This document shows, one piece after another, positions 21,300-35,700 of a stretch of DNA of 64,000 bases (positions are counted from its first letter, which is position 1; each line of letters begins with the position of its first letter). Origin of the DNA: Stenopsyche tienmushanensis (taxonomy: Eukaryota > Arthropoda > Insecta > Trichoptera > Stenopsychidae); assembly GCA_008973525.1 (NCBI GenBank), contig WACJ01000256.1, forward strand, positions 62,001 to 126,000. Direction: 5' to 3'. A program made the position numbers and the translations under genes. Under the pieces are notes generated by a model. The model saw only the letters and a program-made list of their open reading frames with translations. It was not told the origin of the DNA and ran no database searches.

Positions 21300-24200
21300 A
21301 GACATCTTATTTAAAAATGTAACGTAAGCATTGCGTGTGCAAGGCGTCGTGAATGTGTGATGTAAGAATGAACGGTCGAATGCGTATTATTAATTATATT
21401 TATTTTGTTTATAAGCTAGCGTAAGGAACTTATTTCCTTTGATATATTATTGTAAAATTTATATTAAATAAAAGTTAATGCATAATAATCCATTTCATGT
21501 CTGTCTCCTGTCCAATTTTATAAATCTACCCTATTTTCTCGTAAGTTGTAATACCTCATTTTTGGGGATAGGTTTGCTCAGACAATGAAAAAATCATTTA
21601 AAGTTTTGACAATATATATTATTTAAATACGATTAGTGATTTGTCATAAAATAATGCTTGGTTTTTGTATATCGTTAACGAAATCGATTAGCAGTAACAG
21701 GACTAAAAGGGAAAACGAAAAAAGAAGACAAATGTAAATATGTAATATTTTTTATTCATAATTACCTATATATAATTATTTATAAAGTTATATTAATATC
21801 AAGATTTTAAATGATTTCTAATGATTGCTCTAGCTACAACTTTGTGTTGTCTGTATCTGTGGATTATTTACAATTCCCAATTCCCTAAAATTGACAATGT
21901 CTATAACAAAAAAAAAACAGTATTAATTCACTTTACATATATTTACAAATAATAATAATATAAAAAAAACAACCAGGTCTAGAAGCATGGAGTGTCGAGT
22001 AATTTTTTTTATATACAATTTAAAGGTAAAAATCCCTCTATACAGGAGTCACTCGACGCTTCCGTGACAAGAGGCCGTCCCTTTGATAACGCAACAAAGG
22101 TATCGGCAGATTGCACACAGAGGGGCTCTAGTCACACGTTACAATAATTACATTTGGCCCCACTTCACATTCATATAAAAATTTAAATCTCGCTAATTTC
22201 TTTTTATAAATATACGTACAAACAACTCTTAGTTACACATTTCATTAAAGAAAATGATAAAATAAAAATCAGAAAACAAAATAGAACAATTAATTTAAAA
22301 CATTACGTCTCATTAAAATAATGATGATTTATTTTCTAATTTTACACACCCCAGCTGTAAATAGGAATGTGTTATTTTCTAGATATGCGTATAAATACAT
22401 ACGCACAGACGTTTGTGAATAGGGATTTATATGCATATTCAATTATAATTATGTAATCCATTTACTATAAACAAGGAAGAAACAATGGTAAGGCGAATCC
22501 TAGCGGGAATGCTCCACAATAGACTATTCAAATCGAGTGCTAGCATTCGACGGCCTCGTCCGGAGGACGTCCGCTAGAATTGTCATAACATGCACGTTTC
22601 ACACGTTCTTCATATATTACGGCAAACCAGTGAAAATTGCTCTTTGTAAAGACAGATTTTATCTTTGGTTGAATAAAAGGTTAACATTTTAACAATTCAT
22701 GGAAAACTTTTTATAAAAAAATCTTTTGAGAAACTTTATGTAAAATATTTTATCAATAAACGAATGTATATTTATAAACTATATAGTTGCTGAACATTGG
22801 CAAACAGTAAGGCGGCATTGCATATTGCTATTGCTTAAGATTTCATATAAAGGTACGAACTTACGCATACACGATCCTGTATATGCACGCGCTCCGGAGT
22901 TGTGTAACCGATATATTTACTGTAAATTTGTATTTCGTGAATAGGCAAAGTATCACATATGTATCGCAAACTCGGCTTGCATACATGATAATAAAATATA
23001 GCATCAGTAAACATTATAAAAGCATAACATCTACTCGAAGGCATGGTCGTGATAAAATATATTACATGTTTATTTAATAACAGCGGGGGTTGATTGTACA
23101 TAGATTACGAAGGTTTATTATGGTAATCAAATTTGGCACAGATAAAACTCCATATTATGTCTTAATGCGGAATGAACAGCGAACTTCGTTGAAGACGAAT
23201 CAAATACGCTTTATCGATTTCAGCAAAATTACTAATAAAAAGGCAATCGTATTATTGCGTGCTCCGACATTAATATGGATTTAACAACGTCGTTTCTATA
23301 TAAATTTCTCGCAAATTAGATCACTATTTTATATAAGAAATTATTATTTTGCATTCTGATTTGCTCAATGATTATATTAACTAAACAAGTCTACTTCGAT
23401 AATAAATATATGCAAATAAATAATTTTTTCCTATACAATATAAATAAAATTATAGGGTACAAAAAATAAGTTAAAATCGTCATTAACATTTCATTGTGAG
23501 ATTAAAATCGCTATTATGCTATTACATAAATATTTAAAATTGGTATGATACAAAACGAAAATTGATAAATTCATCCACAAAATTTAGCCTATCTTTCAGG
23601 AATTATAAATTCTATATTTGAAAATCGCAAATTAAATATTTAATTCCTCCTTAAATACATCTTTTTTTTCGTGTGTATTTCCAATCGATTTAATAATTTG
23701 TTCTTTAAAATAAATAATACTGACAGATTACTTTTTTTTATAAATCCATCTAAATCTTTGAATGCACCTACATATTGCAAATGTAATGCCAAAATCTCAA
23801 TTTTTTTAAAAAGTAAATCGTTCAAATCCCATTTGCAAAGAATAAAAGGAATGTATTTAAAAAAATATACATACAGAGTTATTTTTACAATTATTTCCTC
23901 ATATATACACATTCAAACTGTTTGATATCTTCATAACTTTTAAAATAATGAGCAATAATGAATTTGTGAATAATAATAGAACAATTTAACTATAATAGAT
24001 CAGTCGTGTGGTTAGATAAACAAATAATAAGACTAGTTATCAGAATAATAGTTCAAAATTTAAACATTTGAAACAGAATTTGTTATTTTCAAGAGAGAAT
24101 ACAAATAAATAGTCTCACGCATTATTTCGCGGCGGACAAATATTTTAATCGCCGATGCTTGAAGACGGACAACTGCATCGTCGTGAAAGAGTCAAAATGA

Positions 24201-24628
24201 AAATCTATAGAAGCAATCGATCGTTGAAATTATTTCACAACGCGAACAGCGGATTAAAAAGCTCAAATATACTCTACGAAAATAACCAATCCGTTAAAAA
24301 CACAGGATAAATATTATGTATTCGACTTGCATGTTATTTAAATCTAAATTCAAATAGAGCAATATTTTATCGGTAACTAAGTAAAAAGCTAACAATGGTC
24401 ACATTATTGAATATTTATTACACAAAATGTTTATTTTAAATGAGATTTATGTCAACATTATGTACGTGGGGGCGCGGAAAATTTCAAATATAGTCGGCGT
24501 AAAATATCAAAATCGTTTGAAATCGTGAGATTCCATATCAAGAATTTTACCGAAACGAATCTGTGCTTTTATCTAAACCTCTCGTAAACGTCTTAATATA
24601 ACTCATATGTGCAACATCTCCAATTTAA
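21300..24628. other. intergenic stretch, probably distal MED13 3' region
   Basis: Very AT-rich with no confirmed gene. Two GC-richer islands stand out, at about 22020-22145 and 22500-22640. On the minus strand both contain short protein-like frames, for example V-Q-S-A-D-T-F-V-A-L-S-K-G-R-P-L and V-K-R-A-C-Y-D-N-S-S-G-R-P-P-D-E-A-V-E-C before a stop. Neither has an initiator or a convincing splice acceptor. They could be conserved 3' UTR elements or remnants of an exon; I cannot tell which. Confidence 0.35.
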
Positions 24629-25114
24629 CCCTTACAACTCCTATGACCACGCGCGTTGTGGCCGAAGATTTTTTCCCACCCTCCTAAATAAAGATTTTGG
24701 TATTTTTTTAAATGTAAGAATCAAGTGAACGCTCTAAAAATAGCGCGTCTTATTGTCTGATCGTTAATTTGACATCTGGAATATGAAAAATAATTGTTTC
24801 AGAGGAATTGAATCTACAGAAAAGGTTTACCTAATCATATAAAAAAAAACCAAATGATCACGATCAACGGTTAGATGGAAATCCTCGTTTTATTTATAGT
24901 ACATCAGGAATTATAGACTGTATGATGTGTTCAGATCGTGAAACTGAAAAAGGATGAAAGCAAACGCTATATTTTTGCACGACACTAACAAAAGAAAACC
25001 GGCGCTTCATTCCGCAGATCAATAAATCAAATAAAATGCCTTATACACTCAATAAAAAAATATACGCTTGGAGTTGGTGGGAACATTTATGAAAAAATCC
25101 CGGAGCCCAAAGGG
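24629..25114. mobile_element. TTAA-flanked MITE, piggyBac-like ends
   Basis: The 486-base segment starts CCCTTACAACTCC and ends AAAGGG, with TTAA on both sides (24625-24628 and 25115-25118). This matches the TTAA target duplication and CCC/GGG ends of piggyBac-type elements. Its left part, with gttgtggccgaagatttttt, recurs at 63780 and following. There is no transposase frame, so it is non-autonomous. It sits about 1.2 kb downstream of the MED13 stop codon. Confidence 0.6.
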
Positions 25115-25118
25115 TTAA

Positions 25119-26276
25119 ACCTCTCGACAATGATAAAATACTAGCAAGAACATAAGCTCCTCCCACAATGTGAACTACTTGAAGACATCTTTTAAAAACC
25201 TACATTGTAAGACTTTACAAATGTGTAAATATTATTTAAATTGTTTCCCTTTTTTTTTCTTAATAAAAAGATGTTTATTTATTTTTACAAAGAACAAAAT
25301 GAAATACAAATTTCCATAGAGCCAATAGTTATTATCACCTGGAATGTTAGTACATATATACACAATTGAACCCCAGTAGAATAATCTAATATTGGGGCAT
25401 CTTGAGGTGTTTTAGTATTTAAATACTCGATAGAAAATCAGGATCGATATAGAATATAAATTTTTAAAATAATTTATTTTACATAATATTATTTCTTAAG
25501 ATCCTCAAATTGTTTACGATCGAAACCTGTAACTCCTTATAATGAATAAACAGAAAAAATGAGTAATTTTAATATAATTTTTTTTAACCGGGGTTCCTGA
25601 ATGTATATAATTGACTTATATGAAATATCATAAATTGTGATTTATACTAGTGTTTGTTTACTACTTTATTTATTGACAAGCATTTACTTATGTAAAATTT
25701 GGTTTGTAGTAACGAGCTAAAAGGCAAACCGAATAAAATAACCGTTTTGAGGTATTGAGAATAATTCATTACCAACTTTTGAGGATAGATGTACATAACT
25801 AACAATATCAGAATTCCTGACGTATTATTTAACCGTCGTCTCGTTCGAAAGAAAGTTTCCTTTGATAAAACATGATTCTAATTTATTATCTGTTAACGGG
25901 ATATGATCAACGTACAAATCATATTTATTAAACGCTGAAAATACTGAGTTAAACAAAGACACAATCATGCAAAAAATCTTCATATGATTTTTAAAAAATT
26001 ATGTTTTACCGCGCGGTAATTATCTGTTCCAACACAAATATATATATATTTTTGTAACAAATTTACGATAAATGTATGTGTGCCATATTTTAATACTCTG
26101 CATGTATCTTAACATCTCGATTAAAGTAAAAACAGACGATGAAACATTATAAATGTTGGACAAAAAATTGGACAAAAATAAAATTTCATATTTCAAATTT
26201 CAATAACCATATTAACTTTTTTTTTTACGATGATGATATTATTGGCAGTGTATAGTTTTAGTGATTTCCTTAGATG
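25119..26276 (-). other. probable MED13 3' UTR
   Basis: AT-rich sequence directly downstream (minus strand) of the MED13 stop at 26277-26279. No gene is visible. Reverse-complement AATAAA words occur, for example near 25.92 kb, but none can be chosen with confidence. Confidence 0.4.
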
Positions 26277-26765
26277 TTAGACGAGTGCAGACGTGAGGTG
26301 GTATAATTGCATAAGCACTTGAACGTGTGCAGGAAGGCATGATAGACGATCTTGCGTATTACAATCCAATGCCAACCATGACAAAGCATTGTAACCTTCC
26401 AAGACATATCTAAAAAACAAACAAAACAAAACATTATATCCGCGCTAAAATGATTACAAATACATATTGAATAAAATGATCAAAAATTACCTGAGCACAT
26501 CGGTAGTATAATGAGAATCGAGTGGATGTTGTGGTAAACTAGGAGCAGGCTGCTGTAAAAGATCGTCGCTGGTTTGTTGAACGGCAGGAGAGTGTAAATG
26601 TAAAGCATTCTTCAAAAACGCAGGGCAAGCCGGAGCAGCATGAGGACACGCTGCCCACCACCAACGTGGCATTCGACCCAACGGAGCAGTGCTTACTAAA
26701 TAACCGAGAGCTAACGGCTGCTGTAACAATGCACCTACTTCTTCCCATCCACTTCCCCCACCACA
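26277..26765 (-). CDS. MED13: MED13 last exons 26765-26491 and 26409-26277
   Basis: They encode [34 protein letters not shown] and [13 protein letters not shown]. The terminal exon encodes [12 protein letters not shown] and [14 protein letters not shown], then TAA at 26279-26277. The order and spacing match the human C-terminus nearly residue for residue. Confidence 0.96.
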
Positions 26766-29700
26766 CTGATTTTTCCAAAAACAATTACGTTATAACAAAT
26801 ATTAAATCAACATATTAAAACACAATATATATATTTATACTCACTCTCGCATTTCCATCGTCAGAAAGCGGGGAATGCCGGCCATGATTTGGTGTTGGGC
26901 GTCCAGGTGAACCAGGTCGAGAGGTTCCTTCCCCTTCGCGCTTCGGACTACCGTTAGGACTCTGCATCCCGGGATTCCAATTATTAAATATATCATTAAA
27001 ATCATTCATACTATCTATACCATCTGGCATGTCGTCGTTAAGAGCATTAAATAATTCATCGTCTCCTAGCTCAGGTCCATTAATTTGTTGCTCCTGAAAA
27101 GCTGTCTGCGATGACTGAAAATGAAAATTCGAATTATATAATTTATAACGACGAGCCATATATGCAAAAATAAATAAAATATAATTACTTGAGTGGTGGC
27201 ACTTGTGGGGAAAACAAGTATATGCGTACAAGTTACATCTTGAGGTGTACTAAGTTGACTTGCTACGGCGGCCTGACTGAAACGTTCATCGGGCGTGAAT
27301 TGATCTGCCATTAATCGTAGCGCCGAATCAGGCTCGGTAGATACGAGACATGCACTCAAAATGCAAGGAGCCCCTCCAGGATACATTAGACTACAACTAG
27401 CACAAACATCTCGGAGTTGAGTTGATGCTTTAAGTAGATTTTTCCGAGAAAGAAGCCAGCTCCATCCTATTTATAAATAAATTATATTCAATAATTTTCA
27501 CAAAATCCTTACTTTTGTTATTAAAGTATAATTGCAATTGTATTTCTCACCTTTAAGTTCGCCATGGCCTATTCTTCCTATGCGACCGACAACCAGTCTC
27601 CACGGTTGAACTGATTGACTCATAACACCGAGTGTAAAATCCATTAATTTTGTGAGACCGAGACGTCTTGCGGGTGGAGCTCGCCGTCTACGCGATCTCC
27701 CAGGTACATCGACATTAATAGTACAAGTTTCTAACAATTCACCTCGTCCGTCTGTTGCAGCAGCTAGTAACCAACTTTGATCAGCTGACAGACAATAAGA
27801 TACGTAAAGAACTGAACAGGGTTCGGGAACAGCCTGTCCAAAAGTTTCAGCTATATCTTTTAAAGGCCTTGGTGGTGCTAACACATACGGTGGAACATAT
27901 AATCTATACGGCATTCTGTTCTTTTCCTAAAAATAACAAACAAACACATTATAATTATTAATAATACATAAAATTTGAAAGAATGTATACATATAAAAAA
28001 ATATCATTTACATCTTTATTTTTTAGGAATAGATCAGCATTTGCAGCAGTACCAAAGCCAGTAAGGGATTTAATATTAGTAGCATGAGCAAGTTGTCGAC
28101 GGCACTGTGAAAACACTGTAAGAGCTAATGAACGCAATTGTGCGGCTCGTCGTATGCCCCTGGTACTATTAGTACCCATACCTGCTCCAGCAGCTGGACC
28201 AATATCAGATATGCTTTCGGCTGATATCATCTAAAATCAAAAAATAACGCGGCGTTATACACACAAACCATATTAAAAGTTTAAAAAATTATCATAATTG
28301 TATGCATTTAGCACGTTTTACACATACCTGTACTGTGACATTAGATCTTATATGATCAGGTAGAATTTGAAAAAGAGAAGCAGCTGAGCGTAACATGGCA
28401 AGGCAAGCAGTTCTTCGATCTTCCCCGAGACTTGGTTCTACTAAATATACAACTACACACGGAGCACTGCCTTCTTCTTCTTCGTTATTGGATGCTTCTC
28501 CAGTACACGATCCTAAAGGAACGTTCATATTTCCACAACCACTACCACTCTCCGATTCTGCAAAAAATAGTTTGCGTCAAATACAAATTGAAATCACCAC
28601 AGTGATGTACATTAATAATATGATACTGACCGTGATCACTATGAGGAGCAGTAGGAGTTGGAGGATGATCTGGAGTTGAAGGCGGTGCCATGGGTGATGG
28701 TGCTGGTCGTTCAGTAGCCATGGCAGGAGGCGGTGGTCTTGCTCCACCAATACCATCTCCATCGAGCAAGGTGCGATCTAATTGTACATTACTCAGTGCT
28801 GGTCCCAGTACTCCACGACAAATCTAATATAAATTACAATTCGATTTTATAATAATGATTTATTTTGGAAATGAAATGAATAACAAAGACAATTGAAATA
28901 TATAAGATACAGGGATCGGATTTATAATTTACAAGATTGATTTTTTTCCATTAATGAACCCACTTTTCTTTCAAAGATCTTTCTCAATAGCATAATTCAA
29001 GATAAATCTTATTACAATATTAGCTTTTCGGAGTTGTAAATTTTATTAAAAAATTATGAAGAAAAGGACACAATAAATAAACATTAAATAAAAAAGCATT
29101 GGGGTGAAAATTAAAAGATTAGTCTAGATTTCTGGATTATTAGTCTGGATTTAGTTATCTGGATGGGTTCAACTTGGCATCAAAAGCACAACTTGGACCG
29201 TTAAGAATTAAAAAGAAAGTAAACAATAACAAGGTAAGATTTATAATTTCCGATCCCTGGATAATTAAGTTTAAAAAGATGTTTACTTGAGCATAAAGCT
29301 TGAGTATTTCTGATGCTGTAGTATCGGGCAGAGTGCTGAACCATTCATCTAGCGGCTCTCCGCGATGGGATCGCGTAACTCTCAAAAGACCATCTTTTGA
29401 AATACGCGATACAGGAGCGTGTCGACCAAGCCTGCATTGTTCATATGTTGCGGAAAGATCACGAAAGAATGCCCGAACTTTTGGTATCAAAGCAGAACTG
29501 TCCGGAACTAATACAATGTATCCAACATCCCGAGAATAGGAATATGGCTCCAATAGCAATTTATCCCAAAGATGAATTGCGTGCGGTGATAATGCTACCC
29601 AATCACGTTCATGTCCAACGAGTAAAGGCGGAACAGGCTGCGGTTCACAGAGGTCATCTGTTCCTCTTCCAGCGAGGCGGTGAAATTGCCTCCAAGTAAG

Positions 29701-32700
29701 AGGACCAGCGACGGCATCCCACATTCGCGTACTGCATTTTTTTTGTATTGCGTCCTGAAGCAAGGGCTGCAAACGTCTCATCACCCTAACTACGTCACGT
29801 CCGCATGTAGGGGCAGGTGCTCTCAAAAAAGGCCAACAATGAACAGCATGAGCAGAACGGCCGGCAGCGGCTTCTAACGCTAATGCTGCGGCCTCATTAC
29901 AGTCAGAAAATTCCAAAAAATGGTAACGAGGCTCCGGTGATGCTCTTTCGGCAGCTTCCGCTGCTGCCAAATGTAATGCACTTGCAAAATTTCCCAAAAC
30001 TCCACATTGTTCTCGAACTAATTCTACAAGTGCAGCGGCATAATTTTTATTTGGATCACAAAACGCTCCACCTTCTTTTTTGTACTCTGCAGGATCCTCG
30101 GCAATACCTAAAATAGTAAATATTATTATAATTCTATTGTTTTTGTTGTTGTTTTAAAATATCCTTAAAATATATATATTATTTACCTGTTATTTCAACT
30201 TCATCTTCATAAAAAAGACCAGCCCGATGTGCTAATCGCCTATTAACAACAGCACTAAAACCACAACTACAACGAATAGGTTCTTCTTCTAATAGGCCAT
30301 TACTTCCATGAACAGGGATAGGTGAGGGAATTCCTAAATTGCTATCCGGTGATGCTGGTGATCCTCCACCACCAGAAAGATATACTCCACAGTCTGCTCC
30401 TCGAATATTACCGACAACCTATTTTTGTAATAAAATAAATATTGTAAAAAGTTTGTATCAATAATTATTTTAAATATTTAATTACAGTCAACTCTTCTAT
30501 AGCGTCAAAACACGCTATAGAAAATTAAACACCCATACAAAATTTGTACGTGTTTAGTTTGTAAACAAGTGCAAGTGACTAACGCTCGAGGGGGCATTGA
30601 CCTTACGTATATTACCCGTTGGTTACGTAAAAGATGCCACAAATGAAGTGGACTCTATAGGAGGGTTGACTGTATTAAATTATAATATTGAGATAATATT
30701 AATTTTAAGAACAATATTTCACCTTTGGCCCTGCATTGCATACACACATCGTACAGCTGTCGAAATTATGATCTCTAAAAATGTTGAGAGCCGTGTCTGC
30801 CATTAAAAGATTAAGTAACAGGGCACATACTGGCGCAGATGGAGGGATACTAGAAGCAGGTGACGGTGTGGCTGCTAAAGGTGGCGGCGGTGCACTTCCA
30901 ATTCCAGATACACCTCCCACTGATGCTGGTTGAGATATTGTACCAACACTGAAAATTTAAACACGCATTTTTAGCTCAATTTAAAATAAAATCAGTGAAT
31001 GTACGTTTGATTTTTAACAAGCCGGGATATTAAAAAAAATAAAGACAATCAAATCATTTTAAACCTGTGAAGATTTGTTAGATGATGAGGAGTTCTTGGA
31101 GCTGGCGGTCTCGGTGGAGCACGCGGTTCTGGTGCTGAAGGTTGATGTTGCCATGAAGGTCGATATACACAATGAGGCGGAGGTAATGTATTTGATAGTC
31201 CAGATAATGCTGCATATTTTGATGATCCTACATATTTACATATCGTCGGTGGTTTGAAGACATACGTCCAATCCTAGAATTTCGATTTTAAGTTGACTTT
31301 TTGGTTTAAAAAAATTATTAATATATCGAATTGATGATACTTCAAAATCAACAAGTGATGATTACAATTGATCCATGATGAATTAAAATATATACATTAA
31401 TAACTACCTCAATAGGTTCATCGGGTGGAGAACCACATCTCGAATGTAATGAAGGTTGATGTTCAGGTTCAGGTAACGTAAAGGCACCAGGCGAGGGCTG
31501 AGGATTGTGTTCTAATGATGGAGGCGTAGGAAACATTTTGCATAATTCTTCAGGTCGCACTGCACACGTGCGGCTACCAGTCCTAGCTATGTTTCCTATA
31601 TTTCCTAAAATAGTTGTACCATTTCCATCTTCTCCTCCACATCCTGTCATACTTTTATTAGAATCAGGTGGTGTATGAACTTGCAACTAAAATACAAAAA
31701 TTTTAAGGTAATTATTAATATTTTTATTGTTGACATTTTATACAATATCGAGTTTAAAAAAAAGACTTTCTACAAAAATCGTTGAAATTAGATACAAGTT
31801 TAGTCAGAAATTTAAAAAAATCAACAATACTTCGATCAAACTACACAAAAATATAATCCTAAATCCAATTCTTATACAAAAGCATTTAAATAAGAGTGCT
31901 TAAACTTGTATTCCTTTAATGAAAAAGATCTCTTTTCATTTTAAGTTTTATATCTAGTCTAAATAAATTCATTTTTCAAAAATAGTTTTACAATTTCATA
32001 ACAAGAATATTCCTTACAATTCAATACTTGTGAGAAAAAAACTGAGCTTCGTTACCAACAAGCTAAGGAGGGAACAATATTTCATTAATTTATTGTCTTG
32101 CATTTTCAAATTAGTTAAATAGGAATGATTCAAAAAATATTTGTATTCTTCCTAAATATTATTTGATACAAAGTGCACCATATGCAAGTTTTTATTGATA
32201 ACTTAGGTGATAAATTGAATAACACATAAGGCAGAAAGGGAAAGGATGATGAAAGTTCAGGTATAGCAGTGTTATGACAACAAAATAGAACATTGAGGAA
32301 AACACTCACAAGTCTTACCGTCTCGTCACCACTTGTATCATCAGAATTATCAAATATTTGATCAAGATCCTTATATGATGCTTGTAATCCATCTGATGTA
32401 TAATACTTTTTATTTTCCTTATTAGTATCATCCTGTAAATAAAATTAGCATAATTAAAATTGGAGTTTTAGGATTTTCACCTTTTTTTTAAAATGATTTT
32501 CTTATGTTATTGCAACTAATCTCCAGTTTTTAATTCCGTTTCTTTTTACAAAATTAATGAATATTAAAATAAAAGCTTTACTTTGAATCATAATAAATTG
32601 CAAAGAATCGTTTTCGATCATTTTAGATGGAGTTCAAACTGTTAACTTTAAATCTAACAGAAGCCAAGAGGACATCCTTGAGGAACGTTTTTATAATGTC

Positions 32701-35700
32701 ACAGATACATTCCTTTTTTTTATATGATTGTCAAAAACTACGATGTCAATTTAAATTATTTTAAGCACAAATTAAGCAATAATAAAAAATGCTATTTTAA
32801 GTTCACAATTTGGGTCATTGTCATATCTTAAGTAATGTCGTATTATACCCACTAAGCAACCAAATTAAACTTCTTTTTTTATGTGATGCATATTCAAACA
32901 TAATTAACCAATTCTCCTATACAAAGATTATGTGTATTTCGAGTGTCATTTTAATATATAAAGCTGAAAAGTATACATGATATAATTTTGCTACACAATA
33001 GAAAGAAGGCCGTGGAAACTCAGTTTTTTAAGAACACAATTTGTAAAATATATATTCTGCACTTGAAATAAAAACATAAATAATATGTATAACGTAAATA
33101 AAGAATTGTTAATATTTTACCAACAATGGATCAAGAATATAAATCAAAAATGTTATCAACGGTACCAAGAGAATTAAGAAAATAAAACAACCACAACTAA
33201 ATGGTTGTGATATTTTCTGGAGATATATTTGCAGTGATATTAAGAAATAAATGGGCGTAAATTACGTTGAATATGGAATACATTCTACATAGCTGAATAT
33301 TTTAGTAAGGTTGATATGATAAATATAAAACATGAAAAATGATTTGAGAAAAATCAATAAACGCATAACGTTCGATTTCCCACAACAATCTAATGGAATA
33401 AATGTATCAATTAAAATTGTTAAATATTTTTTCCCATACTGGAGATTAGTTCAAATTTATTTTATATTTATATATTAACTTACTTGATTTGGTTCTTGTT
33501 TAATTTCTGTTTTAATAAAAGGAATTAATGATCCATTGTATGGCTGTGGCTCAATAGGTGCCATCTTCATATGGTTATGTCCAGCATAAAGATCTTCACC
33601 TCGACGCCAAGGCAATGGTTCCTCCCAACCGCCCCATTGATTCGCCCCCGCCTCTCCACTAGCACCCATACCTACTGCATGCCCCTCCTCTTGCTTGAAC
33701 TTTTTTACAGGATGATTTAGCCTAAAAATACACACGTATTAACATTTTCAGTATCAAAAGATAAAATGCAGAAAAATAGGATTTAAAGAATATATTTTCA
33801 TACCAAGCATGAAGAGTGGTGTAGTCATATAGTAGGTTAAGGGGTCTTTCTTCCTCCATTTGATCAGGCTCTGGTTCTTGTAGTGCTAGAACTGGTCGTT
33901 TTAAGCACTCAGGTGGAGATTCTACAGAACCCTATAAAATAAAAAAATAGCATGAGGATCTCGCGCGGCAGAAATGAAACATATTAGCACCTAAGGATGA
34001 TTTTATGTATTGCTCTATTTGTTAACAAAAATTGTTATTTAACCCTATTGGACCGGAAATTGTGAGACAGACGGGTGGCCTGTGTCTCATCATACAATCG
34101 TGCATCGATGGTAAAATCGTGCCATAAATGTTTACATCTAAATATTCTCAATATTTTTTTTATAGATTTATTATTCAATAAAAAAATTGTAATCAAAAGA
34201 ATCTTTTAACCATTATAAAATTTAGGTATAATTAATTGAAATTGCTATCATTGGATAAGCTCTTTCAACAAAGAAAAGACAACTTTCATTCATGTTGTCT
34301 TGAAAGCAGACGTTTGTTTTGATAATTAAGATTCTCGCATCATTCTTATCGTTGATCAATTTTGTTATTCCTCCTTGACTGTTCTGGAGTGGCGTCATTA
34401 GCCGAGAATCACCACTCCTTTGCAAAACCTACTTTAATTCCAATAAATAAATAAACTAACCTGGTTGTAAATTGTACGTGGTGTGTTTGGAGGGTGGAGG
34501 GGCGGGGGCGTCGGCGCAGGCGTATTTGGTAAAAGTATTGGTGCTGAGACTGTTCTGGGAGTAGATGGTGCAATAGGTGGCGGCGGTGGCGATGTCGATA
34601 AAACAGGCGGAGCTCCACAGCTTGCAGGTCCTCCTGCACTCGCTGGGGGTAAAGGCGATAATCCTCCACAGCTTCCAGGTGATCCACCACCAGGTGTTCC
34701 TTGCTCCATCAAATTGTTGGAACATCTATTCAACGAACAAGGTTATCAATTTGTATTAAAAAAAAAAGAAAATAACCTTTTAACCCTTTGAACATGTAAA
34801 CTGACGTTAGCTGATTTTTATCTTATTAGAATCAGTAAACATTAGTCAATATACATATCAAACAATTAACAAATAGCAATATTAGAATTTAGTTATGGTG
34901 TCAAAGCTAAATTTAATGATACTATCCACTTTCAATAAAAGCATTACATTTCGTATTAATGATGAAAAGATTATGGATACTATACAAAAATATGAATTCT
35001 CATATATATAAAAATATGTTGAATCTATTACAAAGAAACTTTTTTTCAAATCAGGCATATGGCACAATCATGCAAGCATATGAAATATGATGAATCAAGA
35101 AAAATGTTAAAGTAGGACATGCAAGAATGAAAACAACAAAAAAAATGCAATAAAAAAACTACACATCAACAATAAACACTAATACATATATAAAACTAAG
35201 CTAAACTTTTAGTTCAAGTTTTTAATATACTCAAACATATATGCTGATTTATGATTGTTATAAAATGAAAATAATAGTAAAAAGCTGTAAATATGAATAA
35301 TTACATTATTGATAAACATACTGTTTATATAATATTTTTAACTGTCATTTTAAGCATAGACATTTATTAGTTAAAATATTTTAATTCTCAATAGCTTTTT
35401 GAAAAATATATATATACCAAATAATTTTGTAGAATTTCATATATGTTATGTATATTTATTAATTTCAATGTTTCTTATAAATAAAAAAGTTATAAATCTT
35501 TCAAACCATTAAATCAAGAAATATACGCAAATCTTAACAACAATAAGAATAGGGGAAAAACCATTTTACACAAAAAAAAAAAATTGTAAACAGGTCATAT
35601 CTGATCTTACACTATCAAAATGATGGAAATTTAGAATTTTTGATATGATGATATACGCCTATATATTAATGAGCTGGCGAAGGGTGTGGGTGGATATTAA

